Positions 44,054 through 58,552 of a stretch of 64,000 nucleotides of DNA are shown one piece after another (the stretch's first letter is position 1; each line of letters opens with the position of its first letter). Under the pieces are notes generated by a model that did not search any database, had not been told where the DNA came from, and saw only the letters and a program-made list of their open reading frames with translations. Source of the stretch: Sphingomonas_D zeicaulis (GTDB lineage: Bacteria > Pseudomonadota > Alphaproteobacteria > Sphingomonadales > Sphingomonadaceae); NCBI RefSeq assembly GCF_050433225.1, contig NZ_JBNPXQ010000008.1, positions 124,001 to 188,000 of the forward strand. The letters run 5' to 3'. The translations under genes and the position numbers were made by a program.

Positions 44054-45168
44054 TCATGGCCCCGTTCCACCTCCAGCTGTTGCCCCGCCAGCGCGCTCCC
44101 GGCGATCTCGGTCGCGCTCAAGCAGCAGCTCGCCGATCTTGACGAACTTCGCCCAGTCGTTGGCGCCTGCGCCCGCCGGTAGCGGGAGGGGAGGCTTCGG
44201 CAGGAAGCCCAAGGTCGCCAGGAGCTGCCCCAGCATCACCAGCGGTGCGACGGTCAGTGCCACAGTGACCGATCCGGTCCGCGTGCCGGTGCGCGAGGTG
44301 GATCGGCGGGCGGAAGCGGCGCTTTAGGCGGCGAATGCGTTGCCCGGGTGACGCGCTGCCAGATGTCGGCCGTTCCACCGGCATGCGATCGACATAGCTC
44401 ACCTGTCCGGCCGAACCGCTGACCTGCCCGTTCAGATAATAAGTCAGGAAGCCGAAATTCCGGTTGCCGCGATCAAAGCGGCGCACCGCGGTGGTGACGC
44501 TTGCCCGCGGCTCGACAAGGCGGAAGAACACGCCAAAGGGGATTTTGTCGATCGACCTGTTCGATCGAAACTGCAGCAGGAATCGTCGCACTCGCCCACC
44601 TTCGCGATTGGCTGTTGCGGCTTGTTGGTCGCAGGGGATCGGGCTCCTCCTCCAGCGGCCGCGGTGCCCCCCGCGATCAGCGAGGCGAGCGCGGCAGTTG
44701 CGGCACGAACTCCGGCAGCGCGATCGTGCCGGCAAGCCCCGCCGAGCCGATCTGCTTGAACGGCACGCGCATGACATGTGCCTTGGCAGCGGCCGCGGAT
44801 GACGAGCGGCATCTCGCCACCAGAAGAAAATTTGGGGCGCGCGGTAGCGAAAAGCGGAAGTCGCCATCATCACCGGTGACCGCGTGGCCCGCGGGCCCGG
44901 CCTGCCCGGATTGCATTCGATCTAGACGAAGCGGGCGGGCGTGCCCCTGAGCTAAGCAGGCCGGCGATGAGTTGCGGCGGCGCGGTGCGCTCGACCAGCT
45001 CTGCCTGGAATATGCCGAGGCTGGAATAACCTTCCGCTATACCGCTGAACAGGTTGCAAGTATTAGCATCGCGGATCGCAAGTAACAGCTCGGCCGCCGC
45101 CTCATCCTTCACCTCGGCAATCGGATAGATGGTCAGCGGCGTGCGCTGGCGCGCGATTAGATGAGCAT
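44054..45168 (-). pseudogene. Decayed coding region with frame changes, function unknown
   Basis: About 1.1 kb between the FkbM-like gene and the VWA gene without an intact gene. Plausible peptides appear in shifting leftward frames: TIYPIAEVKDEAAAELLLAI followed by NLFSGIAEGYSSLGIFQAEL (near 45110-44960), TGDDGDFRFSLPRAPNFLLV (near 44880), IPFGVFFRLVEPRASV and NFGFLTYYLNGQVSG (near 44550-44400), and VTVALTVAPLVMLGQLLATL ending in a hydrophilic helix (44275-44054). No start codon with a ribosome binding site precedes the first piece. This looks like the remnant of one gene with several frameshifts and a lost 5' end. Confidence 0.5.
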
Positions 45169-45227
45169 GTCACGGAAACCAAACATGCGATGAAATGAAA
45201 GGAATGCACGATCAGTAGGTCGACAGA

Positions 45228-46406
45228 TCAGCGCTTGCGGGTCAATTCGCGCATTGCGTTGTCCAGCCCGCCCAATGTCAGCGGATACATCCGGTCGTTC
45301 ATCAACTCGCGCACCAGCCGCGTCGAATGCGCATAGTCCCAGTGCGACTGGTCGACCGGGTTGAGCCACACCGTCGCGGGATAGATGCCGGTCACGCGCT
45401 GCAGCCACACCGCGCCCGCTTCCTCGTTGAAATGCTCCACCGATCCGCCGGGGTGGCTGATCTCATAGGGGCTCATCGCGGCATCGCCGACGAACACTAC
45501 CTTATAGTCGTGGCCATATTTGTGGAGCACGTCCCAAGTCGGGGTGCGTTCGGCGAAGCGGCGGCGATTGTCCTTCCACACGCCTTCGTAGAGGCAGTTG
45601 TGGAAATAGAAGAATTCAAGATTCTTAAACTCGGTGGTCGCGGCCGAGAAGAGTTCCTCGCAGAGCTTCACATGCGGATCCATCGATCCGCCGACGTCGA
45701 GGAACAGCAGCAATTTCACCGCATTGTGCCGCTCCGGCCGCATGCGGATGTCGAGCCAGCCCTGGCGTGCGGTGCCGTCGATCGTACCGTCGATGTCGAG
45801 TTCGTCCGCGGCACCCTCGCGCGCGAAGCGGCGCAGGCGGCGCAGCGCCACCTTGATGTTGCGCGTGCCAAGTTCGCGGGTGGAATCGAGATTCTTGAAA
45901 TTGCGCTGCTCCCAAACCTTGATCGCACGACCCTGCCTGCCCTCGCCGCCGATTCGCACGCCCTCGGGATTATAGCCCGAATGGCCATAGGGGCTGGTGC
46001 CGCCGGTGCCGATCCACTTGCTGCCGCCCTGATGCTTGCCCTGCTGCTCCTCGAGCCGCTTCTTCAGCGTATCCATGATCTCGTCCCAACTTCCGAGCGC
46101 CTCGATTTCCTTCTTCTGCTCGTCGGTGAGGTAGAGTTCGGCGATCGCGCGCAGCCAGTCCTCGGGGATCTCGGCGGGAGCGGTGCCGAAGCTGATCTCG
46201 ATCCCCTTAAACACCTTGGCGAAGACCTGATCGAACCGGTCGAGCAGGCTCTCATCCTTCACGAAGGTGGCGCGGGCGAGATAGTAGAATTCCTCGGGCC
46301 GCCGCTCGATCACGTCGCGGTCGAGCGCTTCGAGAAGGATGAGATGCTCCTTGAGCGAAGCCGGGATGCCAGCGGCGCGCAGAGCATCGAGAAAGGCGAG
46401 GAACAT
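45228..46406 (-). CDS. VWA domain protein of the CoxE-like family
   Basis: 392 residues. The N-terminal helical part (MFLAFLDALRAAGIPASLKEHLILLEALDRDVI) and the C-terminal von Willebrand A-like domain are typical of the partner proteins of MoxR ATPases. The metal site reads FLDVGGSMD, with Gly in place of the first Ser of DxSxS. The MoxR ATPase gene lies upstream on the same strand, separated by about 175 nt of palindromic repeats. Such pairs act as metal-insertion or assembly chaperones; the client is unknown. Confidence 0.88.
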   Translation of the reverse strand: MFLAFLDALRAAGIPASLKEHLILLEALDRDVIERRPEEFYYLARATFVKDESLLDRFDQVFAKVFKGIEISFGTAPAEIPEDWLRAIAELYLTDEQKKEIEALGSWDEIMDTLKKRLEEQQGKHQGGSKWIGTGGTSPYGHSGYNPEGVRIGGEGRQGRAIKVWEQRNFKNLDSTRELGTRNIKVALRRLRRFAREGAADELDIDGTIDGTARQGWLDIRMRPERHNAVKLLLFLDVGGSMDPHVKLCEELFSAATTEFKNLEFFYFHNCLYEGVWKDNRRRFAERTPTWDVLHKYGHDYKVVFVGDAAMSPYEISHPGGSVEHFNEEAGAVWLQRVTGIYPATVWLNPVDQSHWDYAHSTRLVRELMNDRMYPLTLGGLDNAMRELTRKR

Positions 46407-46410
46407 CTTC

Positions 46411-46544
46411 TACCTTCTCCCTCTCCCCTCCGGGGAGAGGGGTAGTCGCGCAAAGCGGAATGGCGGCAGCAAACTGGCTCCGTCGCCATTCCCGACGAGG
46501 CGGTACGCCAAGCGCAACTGCCCCTCTCCCCCGAGGGGAGAGGG
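46411..46544. repeat. Pair of CTCTCCCC palindromes between the VWA and MoxR genes
   Basis: CCTCTCCCC/GGGGAGAGG at 46420-46440 and CCCTCTCCCC/GGGGAGAGGG at 46522-46544, about 80 nt apart. Members of the same dispersed palindrome family as at 6343 and 58554. The insertion separates two genes that are usually adjacent. Confidence 0.7.
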
Positions 46545-46582
46545 CGCGCGGCGGCAGCCCCCCTCGCACTCGGCAATCATGT

Positions 46583-47431
46583 TCACCCCTTCTGCCGCCG
46601 CGCCATGAACGCCAGCCGCTCGAACAGCATCACATCCTGCTCGTTCTTCAGCAGCGCGCCATGGAGCGGCGGGATCGCCTTGGTCACGTCCCGCGACTGC
46701 AGCACGTCGAGCGGCAGATCCTCCACCAGCAGCAGCTTCAGCCAGTCGAGCAGTTCGGATGTGGAAGGCTTCTTCTTGAGGCCGGGCACCTCGCGCACGT
46801 CGTAGAACAGCTCCAGCGCCTTGCTGACGAGGATCTTCTGGATGCCGGGGAAGTGGACCTCGATGATGTCGCGCATCGTCTCGCGGTCGGGGAATTTGAT
46901 GTAGTGGAAAAAGCAGCGGCGCAGGAAGGCGTCCGGCAGCTCCTTCTCATTGTTGGAGGTGATGACCACGATCGGCCGCTCCACCGCCTTCACCGTCTCG
47001 CGCGTTTCGTAGACGTGGAACTCCATGCGATCGAGTTCCTGCAACAGGTCGTTGGGGAATTCGATGTCGGCCTTGTCGATCTCGTCGATCAGCAGCACCG
47101 GCAGTTCGGGGGCGGTGAACGCCTCCCACAATTTGCCGCGGCGGATATAATTGCCGATGTCGTGGACGCGCGGATCGCCCAGCTGGCCGTCGCGCAGCCG
47201 CGCCACCGCGTCATATTCGTACAGGCCCTGCTGCGCCTTGGTGGTCGACTTGATGTTCCATTCGATCAGCGGCGCGTTGGCGGCCTTGGCGATCTCGTGC
47301 GCGAGCACCGTCTTGCCGGTACCGGGTTCGCCCTTCACCAGCAGCGGGCGCCTCAGCGTCACCGCGGCGTTGACCGCGACCTTCAGATCATCGGTGGCGA
47401 CATAATTGCTGGTGCCTTCGAACCGCATCGC
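46583..47431 (-). CDS. MoxR family AAA+ ATPase
   Basis: 282 residues. Walker A KGEPGTGKTVLAHEIAKA, Walker B LPVLLIDEIDKADIEFPNDLLQELD, sensor region VVITSNNEKELPDAFLRRCFFHYIKFPD, all typical of MoxR ATPases that work with VWA-domain partners. ATG 47431 (MRFEGTSNYVATDDL) has GAGAGGG upstream; an ATG 24 nt earlier is less likely. Upstream of the VWA gene on the same strand. Confidence 0.92.
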   Translation of the reverse strand, partial: AMRFEGTSNYVATDDLKVAVNAAVTLRRPLLVKGEPGTGKTVLAHEIAKAANAPLIEWNIKSTTKAQQGLYEYDAVARLRDGQLGDPRVHDIGNYIRRGKLWEAFTAPELPVLLIDEIDKADIEFPNDLLQELDRMEFHVYETRETVKAVERPIVVITSNNEKELPDAFLRRCFFHYIKFPDRETMRDIIEVHFPGIQKILVSKALELFYDVREVPGLKKKPSTSELLDWLKLLLVEDLPLDVLQSRDVTKAIPPLHGALLKNEQDVMLFERLAFMARRQKG

Positions 47432-47518
47432 GTCCCTCTCGCCGACCATTCCCACTTTTCGGGATAAGGCCGCCGTGCCGGACGCGCAAGCATACCGCGC
47501 GTGCGATCGGGGTCGGCG

Positions 47519-48187
47519 TCAGCCGCGGTCGCGGGCGGCGCGGCGTGCTTCCAGCAGATCCCACAGGCCGCGCTGCTGGCCGAGCAACTGGCGCGCGCCG
47601 AACAGCATCGCCCGGGCGATGCCCTGCGTTTCGGCGACGCTGTCGACCAGCGCCAGTGTATCCCCGGTGCCGGGCAGGCTCACGGGCAGGGGGGTAACGC
47701 CCAGCCGCTCGGCGGCATCGTCCAGCAGCGCGCGGATCGCGACCCAATCGAGCAGAAGCGCCGCCGCCGCGCCGATCGCGCAGCCGGTGCGGCCGGATTC
47801 GGCGAGGATGCTGAACGCGTGGCGCTGGGCCTGGATCGCCGTCTCGCATTCGGCCTGGCCGGGGGTGCTGGGCATGGGCCCGGCGGCGCCGACCAGATTG
47901 GCGAGGTTGGCGCGTTCCTCGACGAAACCGGCGGCTGCCTGCTCCAGCCAAGCGCGCACGGGGGCGGGCTGTGCGGTGAGCTGCACCTGATCGATCAGCG
48001 CGGGGTGGCTGCCATGAAGCTGGACGAGATAGTGGATGGCATCGGCCAGGTTGCGTGCGGCATGTTTGCCGGCGGTCAGCGCCGCGGGGCGGCACCAGCG
48101 GTGGGCCGCGCTGCCTTCGTCACGGGCCATGGCGGACAGCGTGACCGCCATGCTGTCCAGACCGTCTTTTCGAATCGCCTCGATCAT
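47519..48187 (-). CDS. Conserved hypothetical protein
   Basis: 222 residues, helical and alanine-rich, no signal peptide, no recognisable catalytic motif. Notable stretches: HAARNLADAIHYLVQLHGSHPALI and LLLDWVAIRALLDDAAERLG. Third-position G/C bias supports coding. It lies between rpoD and the MoxR gene on the same strand, about 175 nt after rpoD. I do not recognise the family. Confidence 0.7.
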   Translation of the reverse strand: MIEAIRKDGLDSMAVTLSAMARDEGSAAHRWCRPAALTAGKHAARNLADAIHYLVQLHGSHPALIDQVQLTAQPAPVRAWLEQAAAGFVEERANLANLVGAAGPMPSTPGQAECETAIQAQRHAFSILAESGRTGCAIGAAAALLLDWVAIRALLDDAAERLGVTPLPVSLPGTGDTLALVDSVAETQGIARAMLFGARQLLGQQRGLWDLLEARRAARDRG

Positions 48188-48362
48188 CGAGCGTCGCTTT
48201 AAGTGCTTTTGCGTAAAGGCGAGGTTTACGAGAGTGGGAAATTCGGGGCGGGGCTTTTCAGGCCGCGCGCCGGGACAGGATGCTCCCTGCCATTCCGACG
48301 TGGGTGGGCTCGACGCAGCCCGGCATGCGCCCCCTTCCCGAAGGAAGAGGGCGGACAGGCGC

Positions 48363-50396
<2,034 letters not shown>

Positions 50397-50401
50397 ACGT
50401 T

Positions 50402-52240
50402 CTAAACCTGTTCCTCGGGGCCGGACCCTATTTCATAGGCCCTGCCTAGAAGCGCCGCCCTCGCTTCGCGTAACGCCTGACGCCGGGATTCTAACGCCTC
50501 GTAGTTCGACGGCGATAAATCTTCAATCAGACGCTGCGCGACTCGTTCAAATTCCTGCGTCAGCGCCTGTTCCCGGGCCAGCAGTTCGACCAGTTCGCGC
50601 AGCTGATATTCTGCCGATTCGGTGTCGTCCGCCGATTTGAGAAACGCATAGCCGAGCTCCGGCGCCGCACTGCGATCGCCTTTCGACGGATTTCGCAGCA
50701 TGTCCAATATGGATCGGAGGGCGCCATCATCAAGGGCTGGCCGCGTAATCGCGGTGCTGAGCAGCGCGTCGCGGACCTCCGAAAGCAGCGGATCGTCGAT
50801 CAGCAGGTCGGAAAGCGGCTCGGCCACCGCGGCGATCGCGCGGGGCCACAGTGCAAGCCCCACCAGCACCGCGCGCAGCACCGCTTCCTCCACCGCGCGC
50901 TGCCCGGGAGGGAGTCGTCGAGGACCGCCGGCTCCGCCGCCGCGACCATCGCGGTTGTTGTCACGGTCACCGCCGCGTTTCCAACCGAAGTCTTGGTAGA
51001 AGCGGTCGCGGAAGGCGCGGCGATACTCCTCCGCGATCACCTTCACTTTGTGGCCGTTCGCCACCTCGTCCAGCCGGTGGCGCAGCGCCGCGCGGCCGTC
51101 CGGTCCGGCAAGGTCGAGCCCCGCCGCGGCGGTGTCCCACAACAGGTCGACGAGCAGGCGCGGGCTGGTCGCCACCGCTTCGAACGCCGCGGCGCCGCCC
51201 TCACGGATTACATCGTCGGGATCCTTGCCGCCGGGCAATGTGACGAAGCGCAGCGACTGGCCGGGAACCATCGCGGCATAGGCACGCTCGGCGGCGCGCA
51301 TCGCCGCCTTCTGGCCGGGCTTGTCGCCGTCGAAGCACAAGGTCGGCACGTCGACCAGCTTCCACAGCCGTTCGAGCTGCGCCTCGGTGAGCGCGGTGCC
51401 GAGCGGCGCCACCGCCTCCTCGATGCCGGCCTGCGCCAGCGCGATCACGTCCAGATAGCCCTCGACCACGATCACCCGGCCGGTGCGGCGGGCAGCGGGG
51501 GCGGCGCGATCGAGATTGTAGAGCGTGCGGCCCTTGTCGAAGAGCGCGGTTTCCGGCGAGTTCAGATATTTGGGCTCGCCCTGGCCGATGATGCGCCCGC
51601 CGAACGCGATCGTCCGCCCGCGCTGGTCGCGGATCGGGATCATCAGACGGCCGCGGAAGCGGTCATACGGCTCGCGATTGTCCTCGGGCGCGATCAGCAG
51701 GCCGCAATCGACCAGCATCTGGTCGCCGAAGCTGTCAAGCGCCTTGCGCAGCTTGCCGCGGCTGTCGGGCGCGAAGCCGAAGCCGAACATCTTGATCGTG
51801 GCGGCGGTGATGCCGCGCTTGTCGAGATAGGCGCGGGCCTCGCTGCCCTCGATGCCGGCCAGCTGGTCCTGAAACCAGCGCGCTGCCGCCTCCATCGCAT
51901 CGGTGAGCCCCACCGCCCGCTCCGCCTTCGCGGCGGCGCGGGGATCGGGCGCGGGCATCTCCATGCCGGCGGTCGCGGCGAGTTCCTTCACCGCATCCAT
52001 GAACGGCAGGCCGCGCGCCTCGGTCAGCCACTTGATCGCGTCGCCATGCGCGGAGCAGCCGAAGCAATGGTAGAAGCCCTTCTCGTCATTGACGTAGAAA
52101 CTCGGGCTCTTCTCCTGGTGGAACGGGCAGCAGGCGGCATATTCGCGCCCCTTGCGGATGAGCTTCACCGTGCGCCCGATCAGGGTCGACAGCGTGGTGC
52201 GGTCGCGCAGTTCGTCGAGGAATTGCGGGGAAAGGGCCAT
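50402..52240 (-). CDS. dnaG: DNA primase
   Basis: 612 residues. The N-terminal zinc-binding domain has CPFHQEKSPSFYVNDEKGFYHCFGCSAHGDAI (CxxH...CxxC), the TOPRIM domain has VVEGYLDVIALAQAGIEEAVAPLGTALTEAQ and CFDGDKPGQKAAMRAAERA, and a helical C-terminal helicase-binding region follows. It makes replication primers. Upstream of rpoD with a 5-nt gap; the 3' end of the GIY-YIG gene is immediately upstream. Confidence 0.97.
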   Translation of the reverse strand: MALSPQFLDELRDRTTLSTLIGRTVKLIRKGREYAACCPFHQEKSPSFYVNDEKGFYHCFGCSAHGDAIKWLTEARGLPFMDAVKELAATAGMEMPAPDPRAAAKAERAVGLTDAMEAAARWFQDQLAGIEGSEARAYLDKRGITAATIKMFGFGFAPDSRGKLRKALDSFGDQMLVDCGLLIAPEDNREPYDRFRGRLMIPIRDQRGRTIAFGGRIIGQGEPKYLNSPETALFDKGRTLYNLDRAAPAARRTGRVIVVEGYLDVIALAQAGIEEAVAPLGTALTEAQLERLWKLVDVPTLCFDGDKPGQKAAMRAAERAYAAMVPGQSLRFVTLPGGKDPDDVIREGGAAAFEAVATSPRLLVDLLWDTAAAGLDLAGPDGRAALRHRLDEVANGHKVKVIAEEYRRAFRDRFYQDFGWKRGGDRDNNRDGRGGGAGGPRRLPPGQRAVEEAVLRAVLVGLALWPRAIAAVAEPLSDLLIDDPLLSEVRDALLSTAITRPALDDGALRSILDMLRNPSKGDRSAAPELGYAFLKSADDTESAEYQLRELVELLAREQALTQEFERVAQRLIEDLSPSNYEALESRRQALREARAALLGRAYEIGSGPEEQV

Positions 52241-52241
52241 C

Positions 52242-52685
52242 TTAAAGGCTCCCCTCCCGCTCGCGGGAGGGGTTGGGGGAGGGCCTGTCCCTCAAAACCC
52301 GCTCGATCTCCGCCAAGCCTTCGATATTCCTCGTTTCACGCGGACCATCCCCCCCACCGTTCGTCCCGAGCGAAGTCGAGGGACATTGGGGGAGCGAAGA
52401 AAGCTCGCCCGGCGGGCGGGAAAAGAATTTCAACGCGGTCCAATCCTGCCGGATCAGCGCTTCCTTCTTGGCGCGCGACCAGGGCTTGATGCGGCGCTCG
52501 GCTTCGAGCGCCTCGATGCGAGTCGGAAAATCCTGCGCCCAGACGAGCTCGACCGGCAGGCGCTGCGACGTGAAGAGGCAGAACCCGCCAGTCTGATGTT
52601 CGGCTATCCGGCGATCAAGCGCGTCGGTGTGGCCGGTATAATACCGGCCATCGGCGCAGCGCAGGATATAGGCCCAGAATGCCAC
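52242..52685 (-). CDS. GIY-YIG nuclease superfamily protein
   Basis: About 147 residues from GTG 52685. The GIY-YIG core (FWAYILRCADGRYYTGHTDALDRRIAEHQTGG ... LVWAQDFPTRIEALEAERRIKPWSRAKKEALI) fits the small UPF0213/YhbQ-type proteins. The C-terminal 50 residues are encoded largely by repeats: CPSTSLGTNGG comes from a 28-bp element at 52357 and the end PSPNPSREREGSL from the palindrome at 52251. The open frame upstream (VRPERSRGT) comes from the inverted copy at 52705, so that extension is not used. The natural protein probably ended near residue 95. Confidence 0.8.
   Translation of the reverse strand: MAFWAYILRCADGRYYTGHTDALDRRIAEHQTGGFCLFTSQRLPVELVWAQDFPTRIEALEAERRIKPWSRAKKEALIRQDWTALKFFSRPPGELSSLPQCPSTSLGTNGGGDGPRETRNIEGLAEIERVLRDRPSPNPSREREGSL
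52251..52272. repeat. CTCCC palindrome at the end of the GIY-YIG gene
   Basis: CCCCTCCCGC and GCGGGAGGGG with a TC loop, a 10-bp perfect stem of the same family as the element at 6343. It sits between dnaG and the GIY-YIG gene and encodes that gene's last residues. Confidence 0.7.
52357..52384 (+). repeat. 28-bp interspersed repeat, first copy
   Basis: Begins CCGTTCGTCCCGAGCG and ends AAGTCGAGGGAC. It is the exact reverse complement of the copy at 52705-52732; the pair brackets the conserved GIY-YIG core. Confidence 0.85.
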
Positions 52686-52704
52686 GCGGTCTTCGTGTCC
52701 CCTC

Positions 52705-52732
52705 GTCCCTCGACTTCGCTCGGGACGAACGG
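52705..52732 (-). repeat. 28-bp interspersed repeat, second copy in inverse orientation
   Basis: Exact inverse of 52357-52384. It lies just upstream of the GIY-YIG start and would be read as VRPERSRG in the extended frame. Together the copies form a 28-bp inverted repeat spanning about 375 bp. Confidence 0.85.
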
Positions 52733-52816
52733 AGGGAAGGGGCACGAGCCTAGCGCGGTTGAGCGTCAGCCAGAAGCATATCCTTATCCACAGGATATTC
52801 CCGACTTATCCACAGA

Positions 52817-53269
52817 TCAGCTCAGCGCCGCCTTCACCGCCGCGCTCGCCTTGCTCATGTCGAGCGTGGTGCCATGGCGTTCCTTCAGCACCGCCATCAC
52901 CCGGCCCATATCCTTTACCGAGCTCGCGCCCAGCTCCGTCTTGATCGCCTCGATCGCAGCGCGGGTCTCGGCCTCGTCCATCTGGCGGGGCAGGAAGCGT
53001 TCGATCACCACCACCTCGGCCTTCTCGACCTCGGCCAGTTCGGTGCGGCCGCCTTTCTCGTAAAGCTCGATCGATTCGCGGCGCTGCTTCACCATCTTCT
53101 GCAGCACCTCGACCACCAGCGCGTCGTCGTCCGCGGGGGCCTTGCCGGTGCGCGCCTCGATGTCGCGATTCTTGATGGCGGCCTGGATCAGGCGGATCGT
53201 CGCGGTGGACGGCTTGTCGCCGCCCTTCATCGCCGTCACGAGCGCGGCCTTGATGTCGTCCCGGATCAT
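52817..53269 (-). CDS. GatB/YqeY domain protein
   Basis: 150 residues: MIRDDIKAALVTAMKGGDKPSTATIRLIQAAIKNRDIEARTG ... LVVEVLQKMVKQRRESIELYEKGGRTELAEVEKAEVVVIERFLPRQM, the full YqeY fold related to the tail domain of the GatB amidotransferase subunit. It may bind tRNA or assist amidation; the role is not established. ATG 53269 has GAAAGAGA upstream. Divergent from carA. Confidence 0.93.
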   Translation of the reverse strand: MIRDDIKAALVTAMKGGDKPSTATIRLIQAAIKNRDIEARTGKAPADDDALVVEVLQKMVKQRRESIELYEKGGRTELAEVEKAEVVVIERFLPRQMDEAETRAAIEAIKTELGASSVKDMGRVMAVLKERHGTTLDMSKASAAVKAALS

Positions 53270-53406
53270 GGGTCTCTTTCGCATCTTGCAGGGAAACGAT
53301 CCCCATAGCCGCGGCCCGCGCATTTTAATAGATTGACCCGCCGGAGGGCCGTCCCTACGTACCCCGCCGTTTGCCCGTCCGCAGTCATTATGAGGAGCGC
53401 CAGTCC

Positions 53407-54570
53407 ATGGCCGAATACACTTCCGCGCGTCCACCTGAAGGAGCGACGGGAGTCCTCGTTTTGGCCGATGGTTCGGTGATCTGGGGGCGGGGTTTCGGTG
53501 CCGAGGGCGCCGCGGTGGGTGAGCTGTGCTTCAACACCGCGATGACGGGCTATCAGGAGGTGATGACCGATCCCTCCTACGCCGGGCAGATCGTGAACTT
53601 CACCTTCCCGCACATCGGCAATGTCGGCGCCAACGGCGACGATATCGAGGCGATCAATCCGCACGCGCTGGGCTGCGTCGTCCGCGAGGACGTCACCGAC
53701 CCGAGCAATTTCCGCGCAGCCCAACATTTTGCGCAATGGATGGCGGTCAACGGTCGCATCGGTCTTTCCGGCATCGACACCCGCGCGCTGACCCGCACGA
53801 TCCGCGTCAAGGGTGCTCCCAACGCGGTGATCGCGCACAGCGCCGCCGGTGAGTTCGACATCCCCGCGTTGCTCGAACAGGCGCGCGCCTGGCCTGGCCT
53901 CGAGGGCATGGACCTCGCCAAGGATGTCTCGACATTGCAGACCTATGCGTGGGACGACGGGCTGTGGACGCTGGGTCAAGGCTATGCCACCAGCAGCGCT
54001 AATCCCGAGGGTCCGCACGTCGTCGCGATCGACTATGGCTTGAAGCGCAATATATTGCGCAACCTCGTCGCCGCCGGTGCGCGGGTGACGGTGGTGCCCG
54101 CGACCGCGACGGTCGAAGACGTGCTGCGCCATGAGCCGGACGGCATCTTCCTCTCCAACGGCCCCGGCGATCCCGCCGCGACCGGCGAATATGCGGTGCC
54201 GGTGATCAAGGCGCTGCTGGAAATGGCTAAGCCGATCTTCGGCATCTGCCTCGGCCACCAGCTCCTCGGCATCGCGGCGGGCGCGAAGACGATCAAGATG
54301 CACCAGGGCCATCGCGGCGCGAACCATCCGGTGAAGCGCACCGACGACGGCCGCGTCGAGATCACCAGCATGAACCACGGTTTCGCGGTGGATGCGGATA
54401 CGCTCCCCGCCAATGCCCGCCCGACTCACATCAGCCTGTTCGACGGCTCGCTCGCCGGCCTCGAACTGACCGACCGGCCGGCCTTCTCGGTGCAGTACCA
54501 CCCAGAGGCGTCGCCAGGCCCGCAGGACAGCCATTATCTGTTCGAGAAGTTCGTGAATTCGCTCCGGTGA
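53407..54570 (+). CDS. carA: Carbamoyl-phosphate synthase small subunit
   Basis: 387-residue glutamine amidotransferase subunit giving ammonia to CarB for arginine and pyrimidine synthesis. N-terminal GELCFNTAMTGYQEVMTDPSYAGQIVNFTFPHIGNVG; class I amidotransferase domain with the nucleophile in FGICLGHQLLGIA and the His/Glu in SVQYHPEASPGP. ATG 53407 (MAEYTSARP) follows a TGAGGAG sequence about 10 nt upstream. carB follows after 65 nt. Confidence 0.97.
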   Translation: MAEYTSARPPEGATGVLVLADGSVIWGRGFGAEGAAVGELCFNTAMTGYQEVMTDPSYAGQIVNFTFPHIGNVGANGDDIEAINPHALGCVVREDVTDPSNFRAAQHFAQWMAVNGRIGLSGIDTRALTRTIRVKGAPNAVIAHSAAGEFDIPALLEQARAWPGLEGMDLAKDVSTLQTYAWDDGLWTLGQGYATSSANPEGPHVVAIDYGLKRNILRNLVAAGARVTVVPATATVEDVLRHEPDGIFLSNGPGDPAATGEYAVPVIKALLEMAKPIFGICLGHQLLGIAAGAKTIKMHQGHRGANHPVKRTDDGRVEITSMNHGFAVDADTLPANARPTHISLFDGSLAGLELTDRPAFSVQYHPEASPGPQDSHYLFEKFVNSLR

Positions 54571-54635
54571 GGGACGGCGCCTCGCGCGCCCGCCTCGCTC
54601 ATTCCCGTACGCTCTCGCTGAAGTGAACCAATAAG

Positions 54636-57971
<3,336 letters not shown>

Positions 57972-58051
57972 TCCCGAAATTTCAGTTCAAGCCGAGGGCG
58001 CCTCTTCAGGGAGGGGCGCCGAAAGTGGGTTTTTGACGAGGAAGAATTTTA

Positions 58052-58528
58052 ATGGCGACCGTCGACAAGCTGCCGATGCTGGCCGAGGGCCAGCGGATGC
58101 TCAACGACGAGCTTGGCCGGCTGCGCGCCGAGCGCCCGCTGATCATCGACGCGATCGAGGAAGCGCGGGCGCACGGTGACCTTTCGGAAAACGCCGAATA
58201 TCACGCTGCCAAGGAGCGCCAGGGCCAGATCGAGGCAATGATCGCCGACATAGAGGACAAGCTCAGCCGCGCGCAGGTGATCGATCCGACAGAACTGAGC
58301 GGTGATAAGGTCGTGTTCGGCGCGACGGTGACCCTGCTGGACGAGGATGATCATCCGATCACCTACCAGCTCGTCGGCCAGACCGAGGCGGACGCGAAGA
58401 CCGGCCGGATTTCGTATAATTCGCCGCTGGGCCGCGCGCTGATCGGTCGGCAGGTGGGCGATGAGGTCGAGGTGACGGTGCCGTCGGGCGACCGCTACTA
58501 CGTCGTCGACAAGATCGAGTTCAAGTAA
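58052..58528 (+). CDS. greA: Transcription elongation factor GreA
   Basis: 158 residues. N-terminal coiled coil with the catalytic acidic tip (ARAHGDLSENAEYHAAKERQG) and C-terminal FKBP-like domain (GRISYNSPLGRALIGRQVGDEVEVTVPSGDRYYVVDKIEF). It rescues backtracked RNA polymerase. The carA-carB-greA order is common in alphaproteobacteria. Confidence 0.97.
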   Translation: MATVDKLPMLAEGQRMLNDELGRLRAERPLIIDAIEEARAHGDLSENAEYHAAKERQGQIEAMIADIEDKLSRAQVIDPTELSGDKVVFGATVTLLDEDDHPITYQLVGQTEADAKTGRISYNSPLGRALIGRQVGDEVEVTVPSGDRYYVVDKIEFK

Positions 58529-58552
58529 GGGACCAAGGCGCCGCGGTGTTGT

